Shown here: positions 1 through 7,142 of the stretch, piece by piece
Position numbering within the stretch: the stretch's first letter is position 1
Layout: each line of letters opens with the position of its first letter
Assembly (NCBI GenBank): GCA_948469885.1
Contig: CAOKMT010000001.1
Span: 150,187-203,454, forward strand
DNA from: an uncultured Sporosarcina sp.
GTDB taxonomy: Bacteria; Bacillota; Bacilli; Bacillales_A; Planococcaceae
Length of the DNA: 53,268 nucleotides
Direction of reading: 5' to 3'
Program-made: the position numbers and the translations under genes
Notes under the pieces: generated by a model
Seen by the model: only the letters and a program-made list of their open reading frames with translations
What the model was told of the DNA's origin: nothing
Databases searched by the model: none

Positions 1-407
<407 letters not shown>

Positions 408-456
408 CTACCTTTCTTTTTTGAATTAATTCAATAATACCGCACTCGAAGCATTA

Positions 457-479
457 AAGCTATATATTAAATACATGTT
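457..479. promoter_or_regulatory. Probable NsrR operator upstream of hmp
   Basis: A 23-bp imperfect palindrome, AAGCTATATATT then AAATACATGTT, matches the remembered B. subtilis hmp-type NsrR site (AAGATGYATTT-N-AAATRCATCTT) at about 19 of 22 positions. It lies about 59 bp upstream of the hmp ATG. A possible hmp -10, TATTAT, is at 434-439 on the minus strand, which would put the palindrome over the -35. Operator identity is inferred from sequence and from the adjacent nsrR gene. Confidence 0.65.
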
Positions 480-562
480 TAAAGGGGATTCCTTTTTTAG
501 ACACATTTCTTTCACACAATTGCCACAGCGGCTATAATAGGATTGGAAAGTGCGGTGAAATT

Positions 563-1000
563 ATGCGTTTAACGATGTATACAGATTTTTCCTTACGAGT
601 TCTTTTGTATTTAGGCGTGCAAGGAAAGGAAAAATTATCGACTGTGCAAGAAATATCTGATGCGTACGGTATTTCGAAAAACCATTTGACGAAAGTGACA
701 CATGAATTGGGGAAGATGGGATTGGTCGAGACAATCCGTGGACGTGGCGGGGGAATTCGGTTAAATGTGGCACCTGACCAAATCAATATTGGAGAAACAG
801 TGAGAAAGACGGAAGATGATTTCCATCTTGTCGAATGTTTCAATTGCGAATTAAATCGATGTGTGATCACACCTGTCTGTCGTTTGAAAGGTGTCTTGCA
901 CGAAGCGCTGGATGCTTATTTCAAAGTGTTGGACAGTTATACATTGGCAGACTTTGTTGAAAACAATGAAAAGCTTGCCGCAATTTTGTTGGGCGAGTAG
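563..1000 (+). CDS. nsrR: Rrf2-family NO-sensing repressor NsrR
   Basis: A 145-aa Rrf2-type winged-helix regulator. The N-terminal HTH (residues about 10-65) holds the [14 protein letters not shown] recognition region. Cys92, Cys100 and Cys106 match the three 4Fe-4S ligands known in B. subtilis NsrR, and Asp8, the fourth ligand in Streptomyces NsrR, is also present; Cys95 is extra. Damage to the cluster by NO relieves repression of hmp and other genes. It diverges from hmp, the expected target. The ATG at 563 has a weak GGTG-type RBS. IscR or CymR, from the same family, are less likely given the cysteine spacing and the hmp neighbour. Confidence 0.9.
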   Translation: MRLTMYTDFSLRVLLYLGVQGKEKLSTVQEISDAYGISKNHLTKVTHELGKMGLVETIRGRGGGIRLNVAPDQINIGETVRKTEDDFHLVECFNCELNRCVITPVCRLKGVLHEALDAYFKVLDSYTLADFVENNEKLAAILLGE

Positions 1001-1047
1001 TTGTGCTAAAATATTGTAGAAATAAGAATAGCGGGAGGAATTTTTTG

Positions 1048-1977
1048 ATGGGAAAAGTATTGGTTTTTGGGCATAAGAATCCTGATACCGATTCAATTAC
1101 GGCAGCGATTAGCTATGCATATTTAAAACAGCAATTAGGGATGGATGCGGAAGCGGTACGTCTCGGCGAAGTGACGAACGAGACGGCGTATGCACTGGAT
1201 CATTTCGGTTTTGAAGCCCCACGTTTCATTGAAAAGGCTGCGCCTGAAGCGACTCAAGTCATTTTGGTCGATCACAACGAAAAGCAGCAAAGTGTAGATG
1301 ATCTTGACGCAGTACAAGTGATCGAAGTGGTGGACCATCACCGGATCGCGAATTTTGAAACGAATGACCCACTCTATTACCGTGCAGAACCGGTCGGTTG
1401 TACAGCAACGATTTTAAACAAGTTATATAAAGAGAACAGCGTGGAAATTCCAAGCAATATTGCCGGTCTTATGCTGTCTGCGCTTATTTCGGATTCTTTG
1501 CTGTTCAAATCACCGACGTTTACAGAAGAAGATCGCCTTGCGGTGGAAGAATTAGCTGCCATTGCCGATGTGGATGCTGAAGTGTACGGTTTGGAAATGT
1601 TGAAAGCTGGCGCTGATTTGAGCGGTAAGACGTTGGAAGAGCTCATTTCTTTGGACGCAAAAGAATTTACATTGGAAGATGGGCTGAAAATTGAAATTGC
1701 GCAAGTGAATGCCGTCGATATCCAAGAAGTGATGCAACACCAGGAAAAGCTGGAAAAGATTATTGACGAAACGATCGAACGAAAAGAATTAGGTTTGTTC
1801 TTATTTGTCGTAACGGATATTATCAATAATGATTCCGTCGTCCTTGCACTTGGACAAGAAGCAGAACGTGCTTGTACTGCATTCAATGTATCGCTAACCG
1901 ATAATACAGCGATATTGAAAGGCGTCGTTTCTAGAAAGAAACAAATTGTTCCGGTATTAACAGAAGCATTGAAGTGA
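1048..1977 (+). CDS. ppaC: Manganese-dependent inorganic pyrophosphatase (family II)
   Basis: Hydrolyses pyrophosphate to two phosphates, pulling biosynthetic reactions forward. The chosen ATG at 1048 follows a GGGAGGA RBS and gives 309 aa, the length of the B. subtilis enzyme; an upstream in-frame start at 1003 lacks an RBS. The DHH phosphoesterase signature is visible: [10 protein letters not shown] (His9, Asp13, Asp15), a LVDHNE motif and VVDHHRI, all metal ligands. The C-terminal DHHA2 domain ends with a SRKKQIVP motif, which binds substrate in the family. It lies directly downstream of nsrR but is probably a separate transcription unit. A composite repeat sits between its stop codon and the next terminator. 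Confidence 0.95.
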   Translation: MGKVLVFGHKNPDTDSITAAISYAYLKQQLGMDAEAVRLGEVTNETAYALDHFGFEAPRFIEKAAPEATQVILVDHNEKQQSVDDLDAVQVIEVVDHHRIANFETNDPLYYRAEPVGCTATILNKLYKENSVEIPSNIAGLMLSALISDSLLFKSPTFTEEDRLAVEELAAIADVDAEVYGLEMLKAGADLSGKTLEELISLDAKEFTLEDGLKIEIAQVNAVDIQEVMQHQEKLEKIIDETIERKELGLFLFVVTDIINNDSVVLALGQEAERACTAFNVSLTDNTAILKGVVSRKKQIVPVLTEALK

Positions 1978-2106
1978 AAACGAGACTGCCTGATTTTCGG
2001 GATCAAGCGCGATGACCCTTATTTGCCGTCAACCTTAAACGAATACTGACCTTAATGAGGGAGCAGAGTAGCAGAGTAAGAAATCCTGGGGCTGTCCAAT
2101 AAGCAG

Positions 2107-2301
2107 TTTAACTTGATTCAGCAGAAGTCCCCCACTTCGATAAGTGGCGGGATGAATGCTAAAATGCATTTAAAATCAGAGGGAGTTCAAACTCCCTGCT
2201 GATTCAAGTTAAGCCTCCGGCGGATGTCACAGATTTTCAGAGGAGCTTTTCGAGCGAGCTCGAAAAAAATCTGGACGCAATCACGCCGAGGCGCGATTGA
2301 T
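2107..2301 (+). repeat. Composite intergenic repeat, copy R1 (modules A + C)
   Basis: Module A (2110-2210, 101 bp) begins AACTTGATTCAGCAG and ends CTGCTGATTCAAGTT, a 15-bp terminal inverted repeat with one mismatch. Inside are three further arms: CCACTT/AAGTGG, AATGC/GCATT and GGGAGTT/ACTCCC. Module C (about 2212-2300) is a long imperfect hairpin built from GCCTCCGGCG/CGCCGAGGC and CAGATTTT/AAAATCTG. Near-identical sequence recurs at 22020 and 23420, and a diverged minus-strand copy is at 41446. There is no coding potential. This may be a MITE-like element; its function is unknown. Confidence 0.8.
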
Positions 2302-2306
2302 ATATG

Positions 2307-2344
2307 GAAGAAGAAAAGTAAAACCTTTTCTTCTTCTGTTTTTA
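2307..2344 (+). terminator. Rho-independent terminator downstream of ppaC and repeat R1
   Basis: An 11-bp perfect stem, GAAGAAGAAAA / TTTTCTTCTTC, has an 8-nt loop and is followed by TGTTTTTA. It is about 330 bp after the ppaC stop, with repeat R1 in between. Confidence 0.75.
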
Positions 2345-2689
2345 TTTCAAGTAATCTATAGAAAACCGGTAGAAAAGGTGACACCCCAACGGGAAAAGTA
2401 ATAGCCGAAGACCCTGTAAGCGCAAGGGGGAAGGCTAAGTGTGCTATGTCCTGTGGAGATGCCTTCCTGATCAACTTCGTGTTGGCTCGAGGCCAAGGCA
2501 GAGTCCGCGAAAAGGGAGCTGTTCTGGCGATTCTCGGTCTCTTAGACAACCCCTTTTAGATTTCGGTACACTTTAATGTTAAAAAACAAGTTTTTATAGC
2601 GGTCTCTTCGTTTCGGAGCAGTCCTTTTATTTGTCATTTGGCAAATCATACTTTAGGGGAGTGCACCGGGTCGAATTTGATTCATTATG
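2345..2689. other. Long gene-free stretch with a detached B module
   Basis: No ORF with an RBS is seen. Bases about 2428-2497 resemble the three-hairpin module B found in repeats R2 and R3: outer stem GAAGGC/GCCTTC, the GTCCTGTGG core, and a last hairpin CAACTTCGTGTTG. Bases 2506-2558 carry a weak long-range pairing, AAAAGGG with CCCCTTTT. The rest (2345-2427 and 2560-2689) shows nothing I can name. Confidence 0.45.
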
Positions 2690-4063
2690 TTATAACTCCA
2701 AAGGTTTTGTCGCCGGCCCTTCAAGAACCGAGCCGTCTTTTCTGAAACGGGAGCCGTGACATGGACAATCCCATGTTTCCTCAGCGTTATTCCATCTCGT
2801 TTTACACCCCATATGTGTGCATGTTGGTGCATCGAGGCGAGTTGTATAGCCGCTTGCCATCTCTTTGATAACCAGTCCTGTATTTTTTAACGTTTGAAGA
2901 AGAAGTGACCCGAATCCGGTCCGATCTGGTGCATACAGAGCGGTCGCCCGGTTCGTTCTTCCAATAATCTGATCGCTGATGATACGCGCACTGGCAAGTG
3001 AGTTGGACAACCCCCATTTTCTATTGCCTGTGCTTAAATAAACATAAGGCAACCCGGCGGAAATAGTGCCTGCATACGGAATCATATCGGGAGTTTGCGG
3101 ATCTTGGGCCGACCACCCGGTAATGAAGTCAGAAAGATTAAAGGTATTTTTGAGATCTGTATAAAGACGGTTGTAGTGTTCTTTTGTATTCCCTTCGAGG
3201 CCCGCTTTATGATTCGCACCTGATAAAAGAAAGTACGTGTTCCCGTCGATTTGAGCTGTGCGAATGGAGCGTTTGGGTGAATCGATCGATATGTATTGCC
3301 CTTGCAATGCCATATCGGCTTCCGCAGCAACGATATAAGAACGATCGACGGCCAGTTTCATAATTTGCATTCCTCGGAGCGCTTCAATTGGATAATGCGT
3401 ACTTAAAATCAGTTCGTTAAACCGGATTTCGTAATCCGATTTCAAATGGACGATACGCTTTTTTAAGTCCATCAATAAGACATCTGTATTTTCATAAATC
3501 CGAGCGCCGGCTTCTACTGCCATACGCGCCAATTTTTGCCCGAAGCGTACAGGGTGTATTTGGCATTCATCTTTTAACGTCAGTGTCGATTCAAGTGGTA
3601 GCGGCAACTCGGAATTTCTTCCGAATTCGCCGGGAATGCCAAGTTGTTCGTAAGCGCGCGCTTCGTGCCGAAGCAGTTCCGTCCCATGTTTCGTTTGGGA
3701 AAAAAGAATGGAGTCGGCCTTTTTTAATTCATCCTTATTGGCGAAAGATCTTCCGAATTGAAGGGCTTCTTCATTCACGTCATAATATAATTTAGCATCG
3801 GCTTGTCCATGCTTTTTTAATAGTTTCGCATAAATCAAATCATGCTGGGCTGTCAGTTTTCCTGTTGAATTTCCGGTAGCTCCTGCCAGAATGGTGTCTT
3901 TCTCAAGCAAAATGACATCTTTTCCTTCTTTGGCAAGAAAATAGGCGTTAGCGATTCCACTCAATCCTCCGCCGACGATACAGACATCACAATGGACATC
4001 TTGTTGAAGGGATGGGAAGTCATCACGGGGATACGCGGTTTGAAGCCATAATGATTTCGACAA
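2690..4063 (-). CDS. FAD-dependent oxidoreductase with C-terminal Rieske [2Fe-2S] domain (YhfW-like)
   Basis: A 457-aa protein of the DAO/glycine-oxidase-like flavoprotein fold fused to a Rieske domain, the architecture of B. subtilis YhfW. The N-terminal Rossmann motif is [18 protein letters not shown] followed by LLEKD (FAD binding, about residues 25-55). The C-terminal cluster-binding motifs are CTHMGC and CPCHGSRF. The cytoplasmic substrate is unknown. I chose the TTG at 4063 because GGAGG lies 8 nt upstream; the ATG at 4078 overlaps that RBS and would add five residues. It is monocistronic and ends in the gene-free stretch beside repeat R1. The family is certain; the reaction is not known. 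Confidence 0.85.
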   Translation of the reverse strand: MSKSLWLQTAYPRDDFPSLQQDVHCDVCIVGGGLSGIANAYFLAKEGKDVILLEKDTILAGATGNSTGKLTAQHDLIYAKLLKKHGQADAKLYYDVNEEALQFGRSFANKDELKKADSILFSQTKHGTELLRHEARAYEQLGIPGEFGRNSELPLPLESTLTLKDECQIHPVRFGQKLARMAVEAGARIYENTDVLLMDLKKRIVHLKSDYEIRFNELILSTHYPIEALRGMQIMKLAVDRSYIVAAEADMALQGQYISIDSPKRSIRTAQIDGNTYFLLSGANHKAGLEGNTKEHYNRLYTDLKNTFNLSDFITGWSAQDPQTPDMIPYAGTISAGLPYVYLSTGNRKWGLSNSLASARIISDQIIGRTNRATALYAPDRTGFGSLLLQTLKNTGLVIKEMASGYTTRLDAPTCTHMGCKTRWNNAEETWDCPCHGSRFRKDGSVLEGPATKPLEL

Positions 4064-4177
4064 TACAATAACCTCCATTTACTTTCTTCAATTTCATAGC
4101 AGGCATATCTATTGTTGCCTTAAATGGAAGGATTTATGAACAAGGTTTTGCCAATATTTGCGGACGGGATACAATCC

Positions 4178-4216
4178 AAAAAACAGGCACCTGAGCATAT
4201 GCGCAAGTGCCTGTTA
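4178..4216 (-). terminator. Terminator of the yceI gene
   Basis: On the minus strand ACAGGCAC pairs with GTGCCTGT around a loop containing GCGCATATGC, followed directly by TTTTTT. It lies 15 bp after the YceI stop codon. Confidence 0.8.
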
Positions 4217-4230
4217 GGTTCTTCGATTTG

Positions 4231-4755
4231 TTAAGCCGGGTTTGCTTGGAGGTCGATGTTGATCGTGATGTCGTCGCCTACGAGGACACCGCCTGTTTCA
4301 AGTGCTTGGTTCCATGTAAGGCCGAATGCTGCTCTAGAAATTTTTCCTTTCGCCTCGAACCCAACGACGTCGACACCCCATGGGTTTTTTCCTGAGCCTT
4401 CATATTCTGCTTGAAATGTCACCTTATCTGTTATGCCTTTAATCGTCATATCACCTGTTAAATCATATTGATTTTCACCTGTTTTTACGATATTTGTCGA
4501 GACAAAAGTAATATGTGGATACGCTTCCGCATCAAAAAAGTCTGCTGAACGAAGATGATTGTCACGATCTTCATTATTTGTATGAATTGTTGGGACGTCA
4601 ATTTTAAATTGGATATTGGCACTTGTTAGTTCTTCTGGATTCCCCTCAATCGTTCCTTCAACGCCCGAAAAACTTCCTTTTACTTTTGAAACCATCATAT
4701 GTCTTACTGAAAAGCCTACACTTGTATGTGAAGCATCTACATGCCATGTTGCCAT
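4231..4755 (-). CDS. YceI-family polyisoprenoid-binding-like protein
   Basis: A 174-aa lipocalin-like YceI domain protein starting MATWHVDASHTSVGFSVRHM. It contains the family hallmarks DASHT-x-GFSVRHM, GSFSGVEGTI, DVPTIHTNNEDRDNHLRSADFF and the C-terminal VGDDITINIDLQA. YceI proteins bind long amphipathic isoprenoids and are often stress-induced; in Gram-positives the role is unclear. There is no signal peptide, so it should be cytoplasmic. The ATG at 4755 follows GAGGAGG; the longer frame back to 4935 has no RBS. A near-consensus promoter bracketed by two palindromes lies upstream, so it is probably controlled by a MarR-type repressor. Confidence 0.9.
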   Translation of the reverse strand: MATWHVDASHTSVGFSVRHMMVSKVKGSFSGVEGTIEGNPEELTSANIQFKIDVPTIHTNNEDRDNHLRSADFFDAEAYPHITFVSTNIVKTGENQYDLTGDMTIKGITDKVTFQAEYEGSGKNPWGVDVVGFEAKGKISRAAFGLTWNQALETGGVLVGDDITINIDLQANPA

Positions 4756-4777
4756 TTTATTTCCTCCTCTATTATCA

Positions 4778-4832
4778 ATATCTTGAATTAAAGATATTAT
4801 TACTATAAGAGGTATATGTCTTGAAGTCAAGA
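4778..4832 (-). promoter_or_regulatory. yceI promoter with two palindromic operators
   Basis: Read on the minus strand, -35 TTGACT (4830-4825), a 17-nt spacer and -10 TATAGT (4807-4802). One palindrome, TCTTGA-CT-TCAAGA (4819-4832), covers the -35. A second, ATATCTTTAATTCAAGATAT (4778-4797), covers the expected start site. Centres are 38 bp apart. The half-site ATCTTGA/TCAAGAT resembles MarR-family operators such as that of MhqR (TATCTCGAATTCGAGATA from memory). The regulator itself is not encoded next door. Confidence 0.75.
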
Positions 4833-4973
4833 TAATTTCAGAAGATAGGAGAATAGTTCCATCGATTGTACGTACAATAGGTAAAACAACGTTTTGGGCC
4901 AAATATAACTTGTCAAAAGGTAGGATTCCAAGCATACTTATAGTGGTAAAAGGTTTGTAAAAGGAAGGATTGG

Positions 4974-5912
4974 ATGTGGATGTCTAAGCATCAATGGTTT
5001 CAAGAATTACAAGAAGAAATTAAACAAGGCATACTAAAAATAGATGAACCCTTAAGCAAATATACGATGACTAAACTTGGTGGGTCAGCGGATCTGCTTG
5101 CCATTCCTGCGACAATTGAAGAAACAGAAGCGGTTGTACAATATGCATCGCGAAACGGGATTCCGTTATTGCTGCTAGGCAATGGCTCGAATATGGTTGT
5201 CCGGGACGGCGGTGTTAGAGGTATTGTGCTCCATTTGTCTAAGTTGAATGAGATCAGCGTAGACGGCACTTCTATACATGCAGAAGGTGGGGCGGATATT
5301 ATTGATGTCTCAAGACGAGCAGCCGCCGAATCACTAACTGGATTGGAGTTCGCTTGCGGCATCCCCGGTTCAGTCGGTGGGGCGATGGCGATGAATGCTG
5401 GTGCTTACGGCGGAGAAATTAAAGACGTCGTTGTCCAGGTGACTGTCTTAACAAAAGAAGGCGAGCGACTTGTTTTAACAAAAGATGAGTTGGAGCTTGG
5501 GTATCGTCAAAGTATTATCACGAAAAGAGGCTACTACGTGTTGTCGGCCGACTTTGAATTGAAGTATGGCGACCAAGAAGCAATTGACGCGAAGGTAGCG
5601 GATTTGACATTTCAGCGGGAGTCCAGGCAACCTTTAGAGTTTCCTTCGGCGGGAAGTGTGTTTAAACGCCCACCCGGTTATTTTGCGGGGAAACTTATTC
5701 AAGATTGTGGGTTGCAAGGCAAAGGTTTTGGCGGGGCTGAAGTTTCCACGAAACATGCGGGCTTTATCGTCAATAAAAACAAGGCGACAGCTTCGGATTA
5801 CATTCAAACGATTGAAATGGTCAAAGCGACGGTGAAAAAAGAATTTGGCGTGGAGCTGGAGCTTGAAGTGAAAATTGTCGGAGAGGAAAAACCAAAGAAA
5901 GCTATTGAGTAG
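4974..5912 (+). CDS. murB: UDP-N-acetylenolpyruvoylglucosamine reductase
   Basis: Reduces UDP-GlcNAc-enolpyruvate to UDP-MurNAc with NADPH and bound FAD, the second committed step of peptidoglycan precursor synthesis. The 312-aa protein has the FAD-binding domain with KYTMTKLGGSADLLA, LLGNGSNMVVRDGGVRG and ACGIPGSVGGAMAMNAGAYG. The C-terminal domain has the catalytic Ser in FPSAGSVFKRP and the KHAGFIVN segment typical of this MurB type. The ATG at 4974 has AGGAAGG five bases upstream; the ATG at 4980 is an alternative. It stands alone here, divergent from yceI and convergent with the Usp gene. Confidence 0.95.
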   Translation: MWMSKHQWFQELQEEIKQGILKIDEPLSKYTMTKLGGSADLLAIPATIEETEAVVQYASRNGIPLLLLGNGSNMVVRDGGVRGIVLHLSKLNEISVDGTSIHAEGGADIIDVSRRAAAESLTGLEFACGIPGSVGGAMAMNAGAYGGEIKDVVVQVTVLTKEGERLVLTKDELELGYRQSIITKRGYYVLSADFELKYGDQEAIDAKVADLTFQRESRQPLEFPSAGSVFKRPPGYFAGKLIQDCGLQGKGFGGAEVSTKHAGFIVNKNKATASDYIQTIEMVKATVKKEFGVELELEVKIVGEEKPKKAIE

Positions 5913-6110
5913 GTTGATCTGCTTACCAGTATCCGGTTAGAAAATCATTGAAGCATCCCCTGTCTGCAAATGGTGGGATTCACAAGTAGTGGGCCATACA
6001 AAAGATAAAGGCGGCGCTGAAGTCGTAAGCTTAGCAGAAGTTATTAGGCTTATGGCAGGAAGCCGTCAGGAGCACAGGCGTGTTAAGCAGAGCGAGTTTT
6101 ACTTTAAACT

Positions 6111-6151
6111 AAAAAAAGTAGAGGAGGATTAAACGTCCTTCTCTACTTTTT
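6111..6151. terminator. Bidirectional terminator between murB and the KdpD-like Usp gene
   Basis: AAAAAGTAGAG pairs with CTCTACTTTTT, with an inner GAGGA/TCCTTC extension. There are A-runs on the left and T-runs on the right, so it can serve both converging genes. The region 5913-6110 before it holds no ORF or recognised element. Confidence 0.8.
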
Positions 6152-6178
6152 GTTGCCTTTTAGACAGCTTTATTTATA

Positions 6179-6850
6179 TTATTGCTGTTTATATTTAATT
6201 TCTGATGGGTCTGCAACCATATCATCTGCAATGTGCACTTGACACATTTTATGATTGCACATGAATTTGAAAATACCATTGTTGAAGTCCGTTCCGATCT
6301 CTTTAAAGAAAATGCCCTTATAGCAAGCTTCTTTTGATAAAGTAAACTCAACACGGTAACTGTTTCCATCTTTGACCAAGTATGCGCGGACACCTTTTTC
6401 AAACATGCCTTCGATTTCATCTTTGATGGCGCGTTCCACGGAAACGACGTGGAAATCTACGAAGGGAATTTCGCGCAGCAAGACGTTCATGAACGAACCT
6501 TTCGTAATTTCTTCCCATCTGCTTTGAGCGGTTTGCCCGATGACAATTTGGGTAATGTTATAGTGATCGGCAACTTCGGCTATGACTTTAGCGGAAGAAC
6601 GTTTTTCGTTATCACGAATGAGAAAATTATCGACATCTAATTCTTCGGCAAGTTCTTGCCAACGTTCGACATATTCGGTTTTTTCAGCGTCAAACTCGTC
6701 AAATGGAAGTGGATCTACTGTTAAAATGTACAACGGACAATCCATGATACTAGCCATTTTATGTCCTCTTCTAATGAGACGCTCGCCATTAGGACCGTAG
6801 TACACACAAACGAGAATGCTCTCGTCCATACGACTTTTCGTCATGCCCAT
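6179..6850 (-). CDS. Universal-stress-type protein with KdpD-like Usp domain and unknown C-terminal domain
   Basis: A 223-aa protein. Residues about 8-135 look like the Usp domain found inside KdpD sensor kinases: ILVCVYYGPNGERLIRRG near the start, IVIGQTAQSRWEEITKGS in the middle and PFVDFHVVSV at the end. The remaining 85 residues contain KEIGTDFNNGIFKFM and a CNHKMC motif, which I do not recognise. No kinase domain or membrane segment is present. The ATG at 6850 follows AAGAGGTG; a GTG at 6862 overlaps that RBS. It is divergent from the Mrp antiporter operon, which suggests a link with monovalent-cation homeostasis, but this is inference only. Confidence 0.7.
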   Translation of the reverse strand: MGMTKSRMDESILVCVYYGPNGERLIRRGHKMASIMDCPLYILTVDPLPFDEFDAEKTEYVERWQELAEELDVDNFLIRDNEKRSSAKVIAEVADHYNITQIVIGQTAQSRWEEITKGSFMNVLLREIPFVDFHVVSVERAIKDEIEGMFEKGVRAYLVKDGNSYRVEFTLSKEACYKGIFFKEIGTDFNNGIFKFMCNHKMCQVHIADDMVADPSEIKYKQQ

Positions 6851-6972
6851 GACGGTATTCACCTCTTAACTAATTATAGTCGATCCAGTATACTGAATGG
6901 GAAATACACATATGATTCGCGCAGACGCACCTTTTCAAGGAGCTTAAGAGTGCGATGGTGCCTGTTTTAGTG

Positions 6973-7073
6973 TATAATTTTCAGTATGATTCAGTTTACG
7001 CTTCAGCGAGTTGTACTGGGATCTTACGGCTGCTAAAGCCCTCTATGGCATCCTATTATGACGGCTGTTATAA
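6973..7073 (+). promoter_or_regulatory. Promoter and candidate structured leader (possible riboswitch) of the Mrp operon
   Basis: A TATAAT at 6973-6978 is the likely -10; the -35 is poor. The next 90 bases can fold into consecutive helices: P1 CAGTA/TACTG (6982-6986, 7014-7018) capped by CGC-ttca-GCG; P2 GGAT/ATCC (7019-7022, 7050-7053) enclosing GGC-tgctaaa-GCC; P3 TTATGAC-ggct-GTTATAA (7056-7073). The RBS of mrpA is about 60 nt further on. Sensing Na+ or another ion would fit the operon, but I could not match it to a riboswitch consensus with certainty. Confidence 0.4.
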
Positions 7074-7142
7074 CGTGAGTCAAGTCTTTCCAGAAAATAA
7101 TATTATTGCTTCAGAAATGTAGCACAGATGGGAGGTTTCAAT

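Noticed and set aside
1377-2006. 209-codon open frame antisense to ppaC
   Set aside because: It lies wholly opposite a strongly supported enzyme gene, has no RBS and encodes a Ser/Ile-rich low-information protein typical of an antisense shadow.
5913-6110. Possible hairpin repeat after murB
   Set aside because: GC-rich fragments such as GGCGGCGCTGAAG recall the repeat at 40717, but no consistent alignment or fold could be made.
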